Positions 8,922 to 16,834 of a DNA stretch of 35,375 bases are shown in pieces. The DNA is from Bacteroidales bacterium. GTDB taxonomy: Bacteria > Bacteroidota > Bacteroidia > Bacteroidales > F082. The stretch covers positions 1 through 35,375 of the forward strand of contig JACFNF010000024.1 of the NCBI GenBank assembly GCA_019454985.1, given 5' to 3'. A model generated the notes under the pieces. That model was not told where the DNA came from. It worked only from the letters and a program-made list of their open reading frames with translations, and did no database searches. The first letter of the stretch is position 1, and each line of letters begins with the position of its first letter. The position numbers were made by a program, and so were the translations under genes.

Positions 8922-9173
8922 GTTTTATGACCAATTTTACACCTTTTATAATATAGTGCAAAAAATAAAGCCCGGAACCCCTCTGGTTACATACCGTAAT
9001 TCTTAATTTCAATCACTGTTAAAAGCTGCTATGAATGTTTCTTTCAAGTTTGTTTGGAGATTCACAACAGCCACAAAACCCTCGAAAAAGGTAATCTTTT
9101 AGACTTATGACTTTAAAACAGTTTATTGCCAAAACAAATAGTGCTGATTTTATGAAAGTATAGGAAAAAAAAC

Positions 9174-9204
9174 TTGCATTGCACGCTATCTTCGTTTACT
9201 TTTG
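9174..9204 (+). promoter_or_regulatory. Candidate promoter upstream of the second giant gene
   Basis: TTG (9174-9176), 20 bases, then TACTTTTG (9197-9204). Spacing and sequence fit the Bacteroidota promoter consensus. It would leave a leader of about 260-390 bases, depending on which start codon is used. Confidence 0.4.
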
Positions 9205-9329
9205 CCCACAATTTGACTTAGGTTTAGCAAAATATACGAATCACAAGTGTTTTAGACGGGATGGAATGAAAAAAAGCAAAAAATTTGCTGTTTTTTCCGA
9301 AAGAATGTGTTTTTTTGCACTCTGCAAAG

Positions 9330-9408
9330 TATATTTGCTTTGTTTTGGTTGAATTATGTTGTTTAAACGTGAAACAATTTTATTACTTTTGCGTAATACT
9401 TACATTTG
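9330..9408 (+). promoter_or_regulatory. Cluster of three further TAnnTTTG boxes
   Basis: TATATTTG (9330-9337), TACTTTTG (9384-9391) and TACATTTG (9401-9408) all match the Bacteroidota -7 element. Only the middle one has a possible -33 TTG (9359-9361, 22 bases away). One of these may be the main start site of the second giant gene. Confidence 0.4.
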
Positions 9409-9600
9409 TTTAACTTTTTGGGATATGTTCAAATTTTCACTAAATCAAAAAACTGACCAGTTATGAATGAGCCAGCAGTAAATTCCCGGAGTCGCGACCC
9501 AGCTTGCGTACCGGATGGATTAATTATTAACTTCTTTAATAATTCAATGGAAAAACCAAAAAAATCTAATTCAATTTTTATTCACAAAATCTCGAATCTC

Positions 9601-12600
9601 ATGGAAACAAAGTACGATTTAAAACGGCTACTGCGTACGGGGACTTTGTTGGCATTGCTTTTTGCGTGGATGCTGACGGGGTCTTTTGTAGCCAACGCAC
9701 AAATTTCTCCAAAGGCTTCCTTCGACGTAGATCTTACGATTGAAGGTTCCGGGGTGGTTACAGTGAGTGGATATCCGAACCCGATTAATGGTCCGGTTGC
9801 CAATTCTACTGTAGGACCTTTCGCTGATGGGTCTTACCTGACGATTACCGCTACACCCGCTGCTGGATGGACGTTTATCGGATGGACGGTTGGTGCAGTT
9901 CTCGACGGAATGGATGTTACGCCTAATCACATTCTTGTGAATGGTGCAAATGTTCCTTTGACTGCTACGTTCAAAAGGATGTTGACTTTATCTGCTTTCA
10001 CTGCTGATGATAAACCTTATGATGGCAATACAAATGCTACTGTCACCGTATGGGGGAGTTTAGTGGGTGTCCAAGTGGGTGATAATGTTACCCTGAACAC
10101 TGGTGCATATGTAGCAAATTTTGACAATAAGAATGTTGGTACAGGAAAAACCGTAACCATTACCGGTCTTACCCTCGGGGGTCCTGATGCCGGCGATTAT
10201 GCGCTTGTTGACCCTGTTGTAACGACCGCCAGTATCACGGCTGCTGCATTGACTGTGAACGGCGGAACTGCTCAAAACAAAGTGTTTGACGGAAATACTA
10301 CTGCTACCGTTGATTGGACCGGTGCAACACTTACCGGTGTTATTGCTCCCGATGTGGTGAATTTAGTTACAACCGGATATACCGCTAACTTTGATAACAA
10401 AAACGTTGGCGTTGGTAAAAATGTGAACGTTGCCGGTCTTACCCTGAGTGGCGCCGATGCAGGTAACTACACCCTGACTCAGCCCGTTCTTAACGCCGAC
10501 ATTACTCCTCTGGCAATTACTGTAACAGCTACTGTTGCCGATAAGGTATTTGATGGCACTACTACTGCTACTGTTACCGGCTGGACCGCTGTTGGAACCA
10601 TCGCTGGTAATCCTACCAACCTGAATACTGCCGGTTATGTGGCTAACTTTGTTGATCCCCTTGTTGGAAATGGTAAAACAGTTGTCGTATCAGCTAACGT
10701 TACTCCAACAAATACCAACTATACCATTGTATTGCCTTTCAACTTAACCGGTAATATCGTTGCTCCCTATTATGCAATGTTTACCCCGACTTATGCGATT
10801 ACTCGCCCGTCTGTTCCGCTAACCGGTGTACCAACTACTACCGCACTTTCAATCGAATTTAACAAAACTGTTTATGATCTTCATGGTCAGGCGCTGCCAA
10901 GCAATGATATAGGTGATTTTGTTAAGCTTGAAAAATGGGATGGAGGTGGTTTCATTCTTGAGCCTTTCACCTCAACCCGCGTTGGTAACAAAATTAATAT
11001 TGTTCCCAATTCGACTCTGGATTTTAACACCCTATATCGCATTCGCTACCTGAATATCTATCGCTCAACTGCCGATGGCGGCGGACAAGTGGACTATACC
11101 CTTGATGGTGAAGCCCGTAATCCTCAACTTTTAAATGCACTGCAACTTGACCTTAACAGAGATGTTCAATTTGTTACCTGGACATTGGCCGAATCTACCT
11201 ATCCTACGGTAACTCCTTACGGCGCCGGTAAAGGTGTGTGCGATGCCATCAAACTGACTTTTGTTAATCCGGTAAAATACCTCAACGGTAATCCTATTAC
11301 TGATAATCCAAAACATAAATTTACTCTCCAATCATCAAATGACGGTGGTGTAACCTGGGTTGATGTACCTGTTGCTGACTGGACTGTTTCGATGGACAAC
11401 AATACAGGTGACCCGAAAGTGTTTACCTTTAACTATGTGCCCGGACCTCTTGGCCTCAATATGCAATATCGTATTAAGAACAATGTTGGTCTTGATATCA
11501 ACTATGGTTTCATTGACAAGGTAACCGGCCTCAATGTATTGGGTGGTGAGTTTAACTATAACCACACTCAGGGTAATGACGGCTGGCATTGGGAAACCGT
11601 TTCCACCTATCCCATTGTTGTTGATGTAGCTCCTTGGCCAATCAGCCCTGTATTCCCTGCCGTCCCGCTTCCATCGAACGCAACATTTGATGCTACTCCT
11701 GTTGTAACTGTTGGACCGGCTCCTACCTACACACTGACCAAGAGTACCAACTTCACAGCAAATGTTACCCTGCCAAATCATGCTTTTGCCGCAACTGCCG
11801 GTGAAGGATATCATTTCTTAGGCTGGAAACGCAGCACCAATGGTGGTGCAAGCTATGGCACTCTCCTGCCTCTTACAAACGCCGGTATCATTACCCCAAA
11901 ACTTGGTATCAATTATGCTCCGGCCGCCTTTAATGTTCCTGCAAGCGACATCAAACCTGTTACTTGTGCCGAAAGTATTGCATATCAGGCAAATTTTGCC
12001 ATCAATACCTATACTGTTACCACAACAGCTGTTCCTGTAGCTGGTGGAACCGTTAGCGGTGGAGGTACTTTCAACCATGGTGCTACAGTTACCCTGACTG
12101 CAGTTCCTGCTGCCGGTAAATATTTTGTTGGTTGGGACTTCAGCGCACTGCCCGCCAGTGTTCAGGCCGCCATCACTTCAAATCTTGTACCGGATCACAC
12201 TGCCGTTGGATATCCCGGAACAGGAAAGAATGGTGTTCTCGCCTTCTCGCTCGTTGGACCGCTGGTTAACGCTTCCACATGGAACGTAAAGGCTAACTTT
12301 GCTGACTTTACTCCGCTGGTTTACGCTGCTACTGATCCTCAGGATGCATTTAGCGGAATTGTTAACGTAACCGTTGAGTTTGGTGGTGCTCCTACTTTGG
12401 GTGCCGGAACAGAAGGCGCTCCTTTCCAAGGCATTACCTATAAATGGGAACAGTATGTTTACAATACCAATATCAAATTGGAAGCCCTCAACGCCGATTG
12501 CCGTTATGTTTTCGTAAAATGGCAGAAGTGGAACCCGGCTATTCTGCCTGCCGGCGCATGGGTTGATTTCCAAACAACGAATCCGACTACTTTCTTTGCT

Positions 12601-15600
12601 ACGAATGAAAATATTCGCGTCAAAGCAGTTTACAAACTGAAAGACGATGTTCACGTAAGCGCAACCGCTAAGAACCCAAGTTTGGCTACTGTGATCATCT
12701 TTACCGATGCTACCCGTACTACCCCTCTGACTATTAATGATATTACCGGAGCTGATTTCACTTGGGGACAGACCGTATATATTACCAGCTATCCTGAGCC
12801 CGACTATTTCACATGGCGTTGGGAAGACGGTGCCGGCAATCCTGTTGTAATGGGCGGCCCTGTTCGTTTTGAAGATCGTTCGGAATGGACCTATACCGTT
12901 GGTTGCAGCAATATTGACCTGAAAGCATTTGTTGACCTGAAAGAGTATAGCGTTGTTGTTCGTTCACTCAACAGAACCCAGGGTACAATCAATGCATCTA
13001 CGCCTGCCTTTAACGCTTCCCTTGGTAACCAGGGCGGTTTAGGTTTCAAATTCGTAGATGATGGCGCTGGTCGTAAGGGTAGCGGATTCTTCCAGAGAAA
13101 TAGCTCGGTTACCTTCGCTGCTACCGCAGCAACCAACTGGGCATTTGATTACTGGAGAACCCCCGGTGGTGTAACTGTTTCCACAGCTAACCCATATATT
13201 GTTCCTGCTCTGAGTGGCGACATGGAACTGATTGCTGTATTCAAGAGCACTCTCCCGCCTCCTCCAAAGTATGCCTTAACAGTTACCAATGCTCCTGTTG
13301 ACGGAGGTTCGGTTAACTTGCCGAGCGGTGACTATGTTGTAGGACCACTTAGCGCTACTGCCACTGCTGCTCCCGGATATACCTTTGACAAATGGACTGC
13401 AACCGGAATTACCCTGACTCCGGCTCAGACCACTGCAAATCCGATTAACTTCAATATGCCTGCAAATGCTGTTACGCTTACAGCTAACTATGTTAAAACA
13501 CAGTACACTGTTACTCCTGTAAGCCGCACTTATCTGCGTCCTCACACAGCATTTACCATTGTTGATTGGGGTGGAACCGTTTCGAGAACTCCGGCTACCG
13601 GTACCTTTACCTTTGGACAGACCGTTCAACTTACCGCTACTCCTAACCCAGGCTTCCGTTTTGTTAACTGGATGGAAGGCGAAATTCTGCCAGGCGAAAT
13701 TCTGCGCGGTGTTCAATTGAGCGATAACCCGAGCTTTACCTATACTGTAACTGCAGTTCCCGGTAACCCTGTTCGCCACGTATATGCTATCTTTACAGAA
13801 GTAGGTTTCCCAGAATATCCGGTGTATAACCTTACCACCGCTGCCAACCCTGCAGGATATGGCATAGTAAGCGGAGCTGGTAAATTCGCTCATAGCATTG
13901 AAGTGCTCGTTGACGAACAAGTAACCGAACCTGGTTATGAGTTTGCTTTCTGGAGCCCCAATGTTGTTACACCTATTGACTATGTTGTGATGGATGGCCC
14001 TCAGCATGTTGTTGCTAACTACGAAAAGATTACCTATCAACTCCATGTTGAGTCAGCACAGCCTGCCTATGGTGGTGTTGCCCCGGCTCTCACCAACTTT
14101 GTGTTTGATGATCTGCCAATTCCGGTTAGTGCTATTCCTTCACTTGGTAACTGCCAATATTCATATGAATTTGCAGGATGGTTTACCGATGCAGCTCTGA
14201 CAACTCCTCTCTTGGATGCCGGAAATAATCCTATTACGGATGAGCATTTTAACTTCATCCCTTATGCATTACCCTTCCCGCAAACGGATATCTTTATCTA
14301 TGCTAAATTTGTCCAAATTGAAAATGAATATGACATCACAGCTACCGTAAGCCCAGCTGCTGCCGGTACAGCCACCATCACTCCTGTTGGACCATACCAT
14401 TGCGGTGATGACTTGTTGTTCACGACAACACCTAATCCTGGATATCAATTCCAGCATTGGACAAAAGATGGTGTTCTGTTTATTGACCAGCCTACATTCA
14501 ACTGGACTGTAGATGACGATGCAGACTTTGTTGCAGTTTACGAAGCCATTCCGTATAACGTTACAGCAACTGCTCAGCCTGGTGGTACTGTTGCTCCTGC
14601 CGCTCAGGTTAAGACTATCGGCCAACTGGTAGATGTTACAGCAACTGCCAACACCGGTTATGCTTTCGATGGTTGGATTGCCACCGGAGTTACCCTTGCA
14701 AATGCAATGGCCAACCCTGCCAGCTTCTTCCAGCCTGCCAATGACGTTCAACTTGTTGCAAAATTCAAGAAGATTGACTACAACGTTACTGCAACAGCAA
14801 ATGCCGGTGGTTCTGTAGCTCCTGCTGCTCAGGTACGTAACTATGGCGATGCTGTTACCGTTACTGCTACTCCAAATGCCGGATACAGCTTCAACGGATG
14901 GACAGCTACAGGCGTTACTCTTGCCGATGTCAATGCTAACCCTGCAAGCTTTACCATGCCTGCCAACGACGTAAGCCTCGTAGCCGACTTTGCTAAGATT
15001 CCTTATACTGTAACTGCAAGCGTTCTGCCAACTAACGGTGGTACCCTTACCTCTCTTGCTCCCAATTACTTTGTTGGTGATGCTGTAAGTATTACTGCTA
15101 CTGCAAAACCTGGCTTTGAATTTGTGAACTGGACAGCTGTTGGCGTAGTTTTAGCCAATCCTGCCGCAGCAACACAAAACTTCACCATGCCTGCCGGTAA
15201 TGTTACTTTAGTTGCAAACTTTGCACCAGTTGGTAACAAACTCATGGGTCATGTGAAATACTTCAACCAGTTCGAAAGTGGTCTGCCGCTTTCAGCAGGA
15301 ATCAAAGTTGCCCTCCTTGATGATGCAAATAATCCTGTTGGAGCTCCTGTAAATGTTGGTATGGATGGTTACTATGAATTTAGTAACATTACTCCTGGTT
15401 TGACCTACAAAGTGAAAGTTTGGGAAGCCGGCGCTACCCTTGCCAATACCTGGAGCTGGAATAATTGGGGTGGTGTAAGTGCTGCCGATGCTTTGATCAT
15501 CAGCTACATGGCCGCCAACAATAATGCAGTGAATAACTTCCCATGGGTTGCTCCTGTAAGCGCTCCGAACTATACTCCATTTGCAGTTGAAGTTGCCGAC

Positions 15601-16614
15601 GTTGATAACAACGGAAACTACACTGCCAATGATGCTCTCATCGTAATGCGGCGTTCAATTGGCTTGCCTGGCTACGCTCCATTCCCGATTGGCGGAGCAC
15701 CAAACTTCCAGGTTGCCGGTGGTGAAGTAGCTGCACTTGGCGATAAAGTTTATCCTCAGGCCCCGTCGGTAGTATTCGTACCTACCGGTGTTTACGCTGC
15801 TGGAACAGCAGGCGGCGATTTCTACTACCTTGGTACCATTACTGGCAAATCCGGTGAAACAAAGATGAATATCTACTTCATCGCAGGCGGCGACGTGAAT
15901 GCTTCCTACGTTCCTCAAGGTGGTGCTAAAGCACAGCCATACCTTGGTTACAACAACATCATCAGCGCTCCAGTTGGTGAAATTGTAAATATCCCTGTTG
16001 CTATTGATCAGAATGTTGAATACAGCGCCCTGAATATGAGCCTGACATTCAATAACCGTCAGATCGAAGTTCTCGGAGTGAATGGATATGACCACGTTAA
16101 TATTGACAATGCCAACGGTATTGTTAACTTAGCATGGTTCGATGCTAACAGAAGCAAAGCTTCGGCTGAGCCTGTTGCTGTCATCACTGCCCGTATCCTC
16201 TCCGATATCTCGGCCACTGACCGTGTATTTGAACTCAATGGACTGAACGAAATCAGTGATGCAAACGCTCAGGTGATTGAAGGAGTAAGCTTCACCGCTT
16301 CCGCTCTCAGCACCGAAGCCAGCGGCCTTAACCAAGTTGCTGAACTCAGCGCTGTAAACTATCCAAACCCATTCAACAATCAAACCACAATCAGCTACGC
16401 TCTGCCTGAAGCTGGTAAAGTGAACTTAGTTGTTTACAATAAATTGGGTCAGGTAGTAAAAGTTCTTGTCGATGAATTTAAATCGGCCGGTCAGCAGACC
16501 GTTACCTTAAGCAGCAGCGACCTGAATGGATGCGGCACCTACCTCTACAAATTGCTTGTTGAAGGCAGTGCCAAATCCTACACTGTTAACGGAACTCTTA
16601 TTTTAGTGAAATAG
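9601..16614 (+). CDS. Giant T9SS-secreted protein with YDG, InlB-like, dockerin- and cohesin-like domains
   Basis: A 2337-residue protein from this start. I chose ATG 9601 because it puts a clean signal peptide first (METKYDLKRLLRTG, hydrophobic core, VANAQ at 30-34). In-frame ATGs at 9463 and 9547 would add 46 or 18 unusual residues. Order by residue: three YDG repeats about 127-389 (DKPYDGNT, NKVFDGNT, DKVFDGTT); bacterial Ig-like domain about 390-505; a long series of InlB-type 'GY.F..W' repeats to about 1878; CnaB/SdrD-like beta-sandwich 1879-1958; dockerin-like module about 1950-2022 with one good calcium loop at 2000-2011; cohesin-like domain about 2111-2235; type A sorting domain about 2243-2337 (NYPNPFNNQTTISYALPEAG). 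No enzyme motif is visible. It is flanked by its own promoter boxes and terminator. A structural or adhesive surface role is inferred from the domains alone. Confidence 0.88.
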   Translation: METKYDLKRLLRTGTLLALLFAWMLTGSFVANAQISPKASFDVDLTIEGSGVVTVSGYPNPINGPVANSTVGPFADGSYLTITATPAAGWTFIGWTVGAVLDGMDVTPNHILVNGANVPLTATFKRMLTLSAFTADDKPYDGNTNATVTVWGSLVGVQVGDNVTLNTGAYVANFDNKNVGTGKTVTITGLTLGGPDAGDYALVDPVVTTASITAAALTVNGGTAQNKVFDGNTTATVDWTGATLTGVIAPDVVNLVTTGYTANFDNKNVGVGKNVNVAGLTLSGADAGNYTLTQPVLNADITPLAITVTATVADKVFDGTTTATVTGWTAVGTIAGNPTNLNTAGYVANFVDPLVGNGKTVVVSANVTPTNTNYTIVLPFNLTGNIVAPYYAMFTPTYAITRPSVPLTGVPTTTALSIEFNKTVYDLHGQALPSNDIGDFVKLEKWDGGGFILEPFTSTRVGNKINIVPNSTLDFNTLYRIRYLNIYRSTADGGGQVDYTLDGEARNPQLLNALQLDLNRDVQFVTWTLAESTYPTVTPYGAGKGVCDAIKLTFVNPVKYLNGNPITDNPKHKFTLQSSNDGGVTWVDVPVADWTVSMDNNTGDPKVFTFNYVPGPLGLNMQYRIKNNVGLDINYGFIDKVTGLNVLGGEFNYNHTQGNDGWHWETVSTYPIVVDVAPWPISPVFPAVPLPSNATFDATPVVTVGPAPTYTLTKSTNFTANVTLPNHAFAATAGEGYHFLGWKRSTNGGASYGTLLPLTNAGIITPKLGINYAPAAFNVPASDIKPVTCAESIAYQANFAINTYTVTTTAVPVAGGTVSGGGTFNHGATVTLTAVPAAGKYFVGWDFSALPASVQAAITSNLVPDHTAVGYPGTGKNGVLAFSLVGPLVNASTWNVKANFADFTPLVYAATDPQDAFSGIVNVTVEFGGAPTLGAGTEGAPFQGITYKWEQYVYNTNIKLEALNADCRYVFVKWQKWNPAILPAGAWVDFQTTNPTTFFATNENIRVKAVYKLKDDVHVSATAKNPSLATVIIFTDATRTTPLTINDITGADFTWGQTVYITSYPEPDYFTWRWEDGAGNPVVMGGPVRFEDRSEWTYTVGCSNIDLKAFVDLKEYSVVVRSLNRTQGTINASTPAFNASLGNQGGLGFKFVDDGAGRKGSGFFQRNSSVTFAATAATNWAFDYWRTPGGVTVSTANPYIVPALSGDMELIAVFKSTLPPPPKYALTVTNAPVDGGSVNLPSGDYVVGPLSATATAAPGYTFDKWTATGITLTPAQTTANPINFNMPANAVTLTANYVKTQYTVTPVSRTYLRPHTAFTIVDWGGTVSRTPATGTFTFGQTVQLTATPNPGFRFVNWMEGEILPGEILRGVQLSDNPSFTYTVTAVPGNPVRHVYAIFTEVGFPEYPVYNLTTAANPAGYGIVSGAGKFAHSIEVLVDEQVTEPGYEFAFWSPNVVTPIDYVVMDGPQHVVANYEKITYQLHVESAQPAYGGVAPALTNFVFDDLPIPVSAIPSLGNCQYSYEFAGWFTDAALTTPLLDAGNNPITDEHFNFIPYALPFPQTDIFIYAKFVQIENEYDITATVSPAAAGTATITPVGPYHCGDDLLFTTTPNPGYQFQHWTKDGVLFIDQPTFNWTVDDDADFVAVYEAIPYNVTATAQPGGTVAPAAQVKTIGQLVDVTATANTGYAFDGWIATGVTLANAMANPASFFQPANDVQLVAKFKKIDYNVTATANAGGSVAPAAQVRNYGDAVTVTATPNAGYSFNGWTATGVTLADVNANPASFTMPANDVSLVADFAKIPYTVTASVLPTNGGTLTSLAPNYFVGDAVSITATAKPGFEFVNWTAVGVVLANPAAATQNFTMPAGNVTLVANFAPVGNKLMGHVKYFNQFESGLPLSAGIKVALLDDANNPVGAPVNVGMDGYYEFSNITPGLTYKVKVWEAGATLANTWSWNNWGGVSAADALIISYMAANNNAVNNFPWVAPVSAPNYTPFAVEVADVDNNGNYTANDALIVMRRSIGLPGYAPFPIGGAPNFQVAGGEVAALGDKVYPQAPSVVFVPTGVYAAGTAGGDFYYLGTITGKSGETKMNIYFIAGGDVNASYVPQGGAKAQPYLGYNNIISAPVGEIVNIPVAIDQNVEYSALNMSLTFNNRQIEVLGVNGYDHVNIDNANGIVNLAWFDANRSKASAEPVAVITARILSDISATDRVFELNGLNEISDANAQVIEGVSFTASALSTEASGLNQVAELSAVNYPNPFNNQTTISYALPEAGKVNLVVYNKLGQVVKVLVDEFKSAGQQTVTLSSSDLNGCGTYLYKLLVEGSAKSYTVNGTLILVK
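9979..10765 (+). repeat. Three tandem YDG repeats
   Basis: Three units of about 87 codons with the signature (Y/F)DG(N/T)T.ATV near the start and ANF.(N/D)..VG.GK..(V/N)V in the middle. YDG domains occur in large bacterial surface proteins; their exact function is not established to my knowledge. Confidence 0.75.
14545..15234 (+). repeat. Three InlB-like repeats before the CnaB-like domain
   Basis: Units of about 77 codons of the form 'Y.VTA.A..GG.V.P..Q....G..V.VTA....GY.F.GW.ATGVTLA...ANP..F..PA.DV.LVA.F'. They belong to the divergent InlB B-repeat / Listeria-Bacteroides repeat group. The first two are the most alike. Confidence 0.75.
15454..15666 (+). other. Dockerin-like module in the second giant gene
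   Basis: Two F-hand-like 12-residue loops about 48 residues apart. The second, DVDNNGNYTAND (residues 2000-2011), has D1, D3, N5, G6 and D12 in the calcium-ligand pattern of type I dockerins and is followed by the helix ALIVMRRSIG. The first, SWNNWGGVSAAD (1952-1963), keeps D12 and the helix ALIISYMAAN but has lost most ligands. A conserved but half-degenerate dockerin is the best reading. Confidence 0.65.
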
Positions 16615-16630
16615 GAATATCCCCCCCCTA

Positions 16631-16668
16631 TGCTGTTCCGGAGGTTCTTCCTCCGGAACGGCATTTTT
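16631..16668 (+). terminator. Rho-independent terminator of the second giant gene
   Basis: TGCTGTTCCGGAGG pairs with CCTCCGGAACGGCA across a five-base loop (14 pairs, one G-U) and is followed by TTTTT. It begins 17 bases past the stop codon, just after a run of eight C. Confidence 0.92.
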
Positions 16669-16722
16669 CTTAAAATCCTATGGATGACGAAACTGCGGTT
16701 GGAAAACCGTTGCAAGTGTGGG

Positions 16723-16743
16723 GGCAATTAAGTTGCCTTTTTT
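16723..16743 (+). promoter_or_regulatory. Small hairpin with T-run upstream of the third giant gene
   Basis: GGCAA, TTAAG, TTGCC, then six T. The stem is only five pairs. It could be a weak second terminator or an attenuator in the leader of the third giant gene. No clear TAnnTTTG promoter is seen between 16669 and 16834. Confidence 0.3.
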
Positions 16744-16834
16744 CTGATTAAATAGGTACGTTCCTGAAGTGTAAAAGATTGAGGAACAAGGGACAAAAGA
16801 AAGTTTCTAATACAATTAAATAAAAACACAGCAA

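Larger units (their letters stand above)
3905..8925 (+). repeat. Copy 1 of 5,021-bp near-identical direct repeat
   Basis: Matches 20516-25536 at a constant offset of 16,611, so there is no indel. The encoded 1654 residues are identical and the nucleotide stretches I compared line by line are identical. The only difference found is at 8912 (T here, C at 25523), in the terminator stem. The left boundary is sharp: the bases at 3902-3904 and 20513-20515 all differ. The right boundary falls just after the terminator T-run. The block covers codons 998 to stop, plus the terminator. Confidence 0.95.
8926..9600. other. AT-rich intergenic region upstream of the second giant gene
   Basis: No gene is convincing here. 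The stretch from 9463 to 9600 is open in frame with the next gene, but it has atypical composition and I treat it as leader. The region holds four TAnnTTTG promoter boxes (9197, 9330, 9384, 9401). It also has a small palindrome at 9275-9289 (AGCAAA, AAA, TTTGCT) followed by a T-rich stretch. No tRNA, riboswitch or mobile-element end is recognised. Confidence 0.6.

Noticed and set aside
13276..14046. Minus-strand ORF of 256 codons within the second giant gene
   Set aside because: It is fully antisense to a domain-bearing coding frame, has cysteine- and serine-rich random-looking sequence, and is explained by the repeat composition of the sense gene.
16621..16628. Run of eight C after the second giant gene
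   Set aside because: It could suggest phase variation by slippage, but it lies after the stop codon and before the terminator, so it cannot shift a frame or promoter spacing that I can see.
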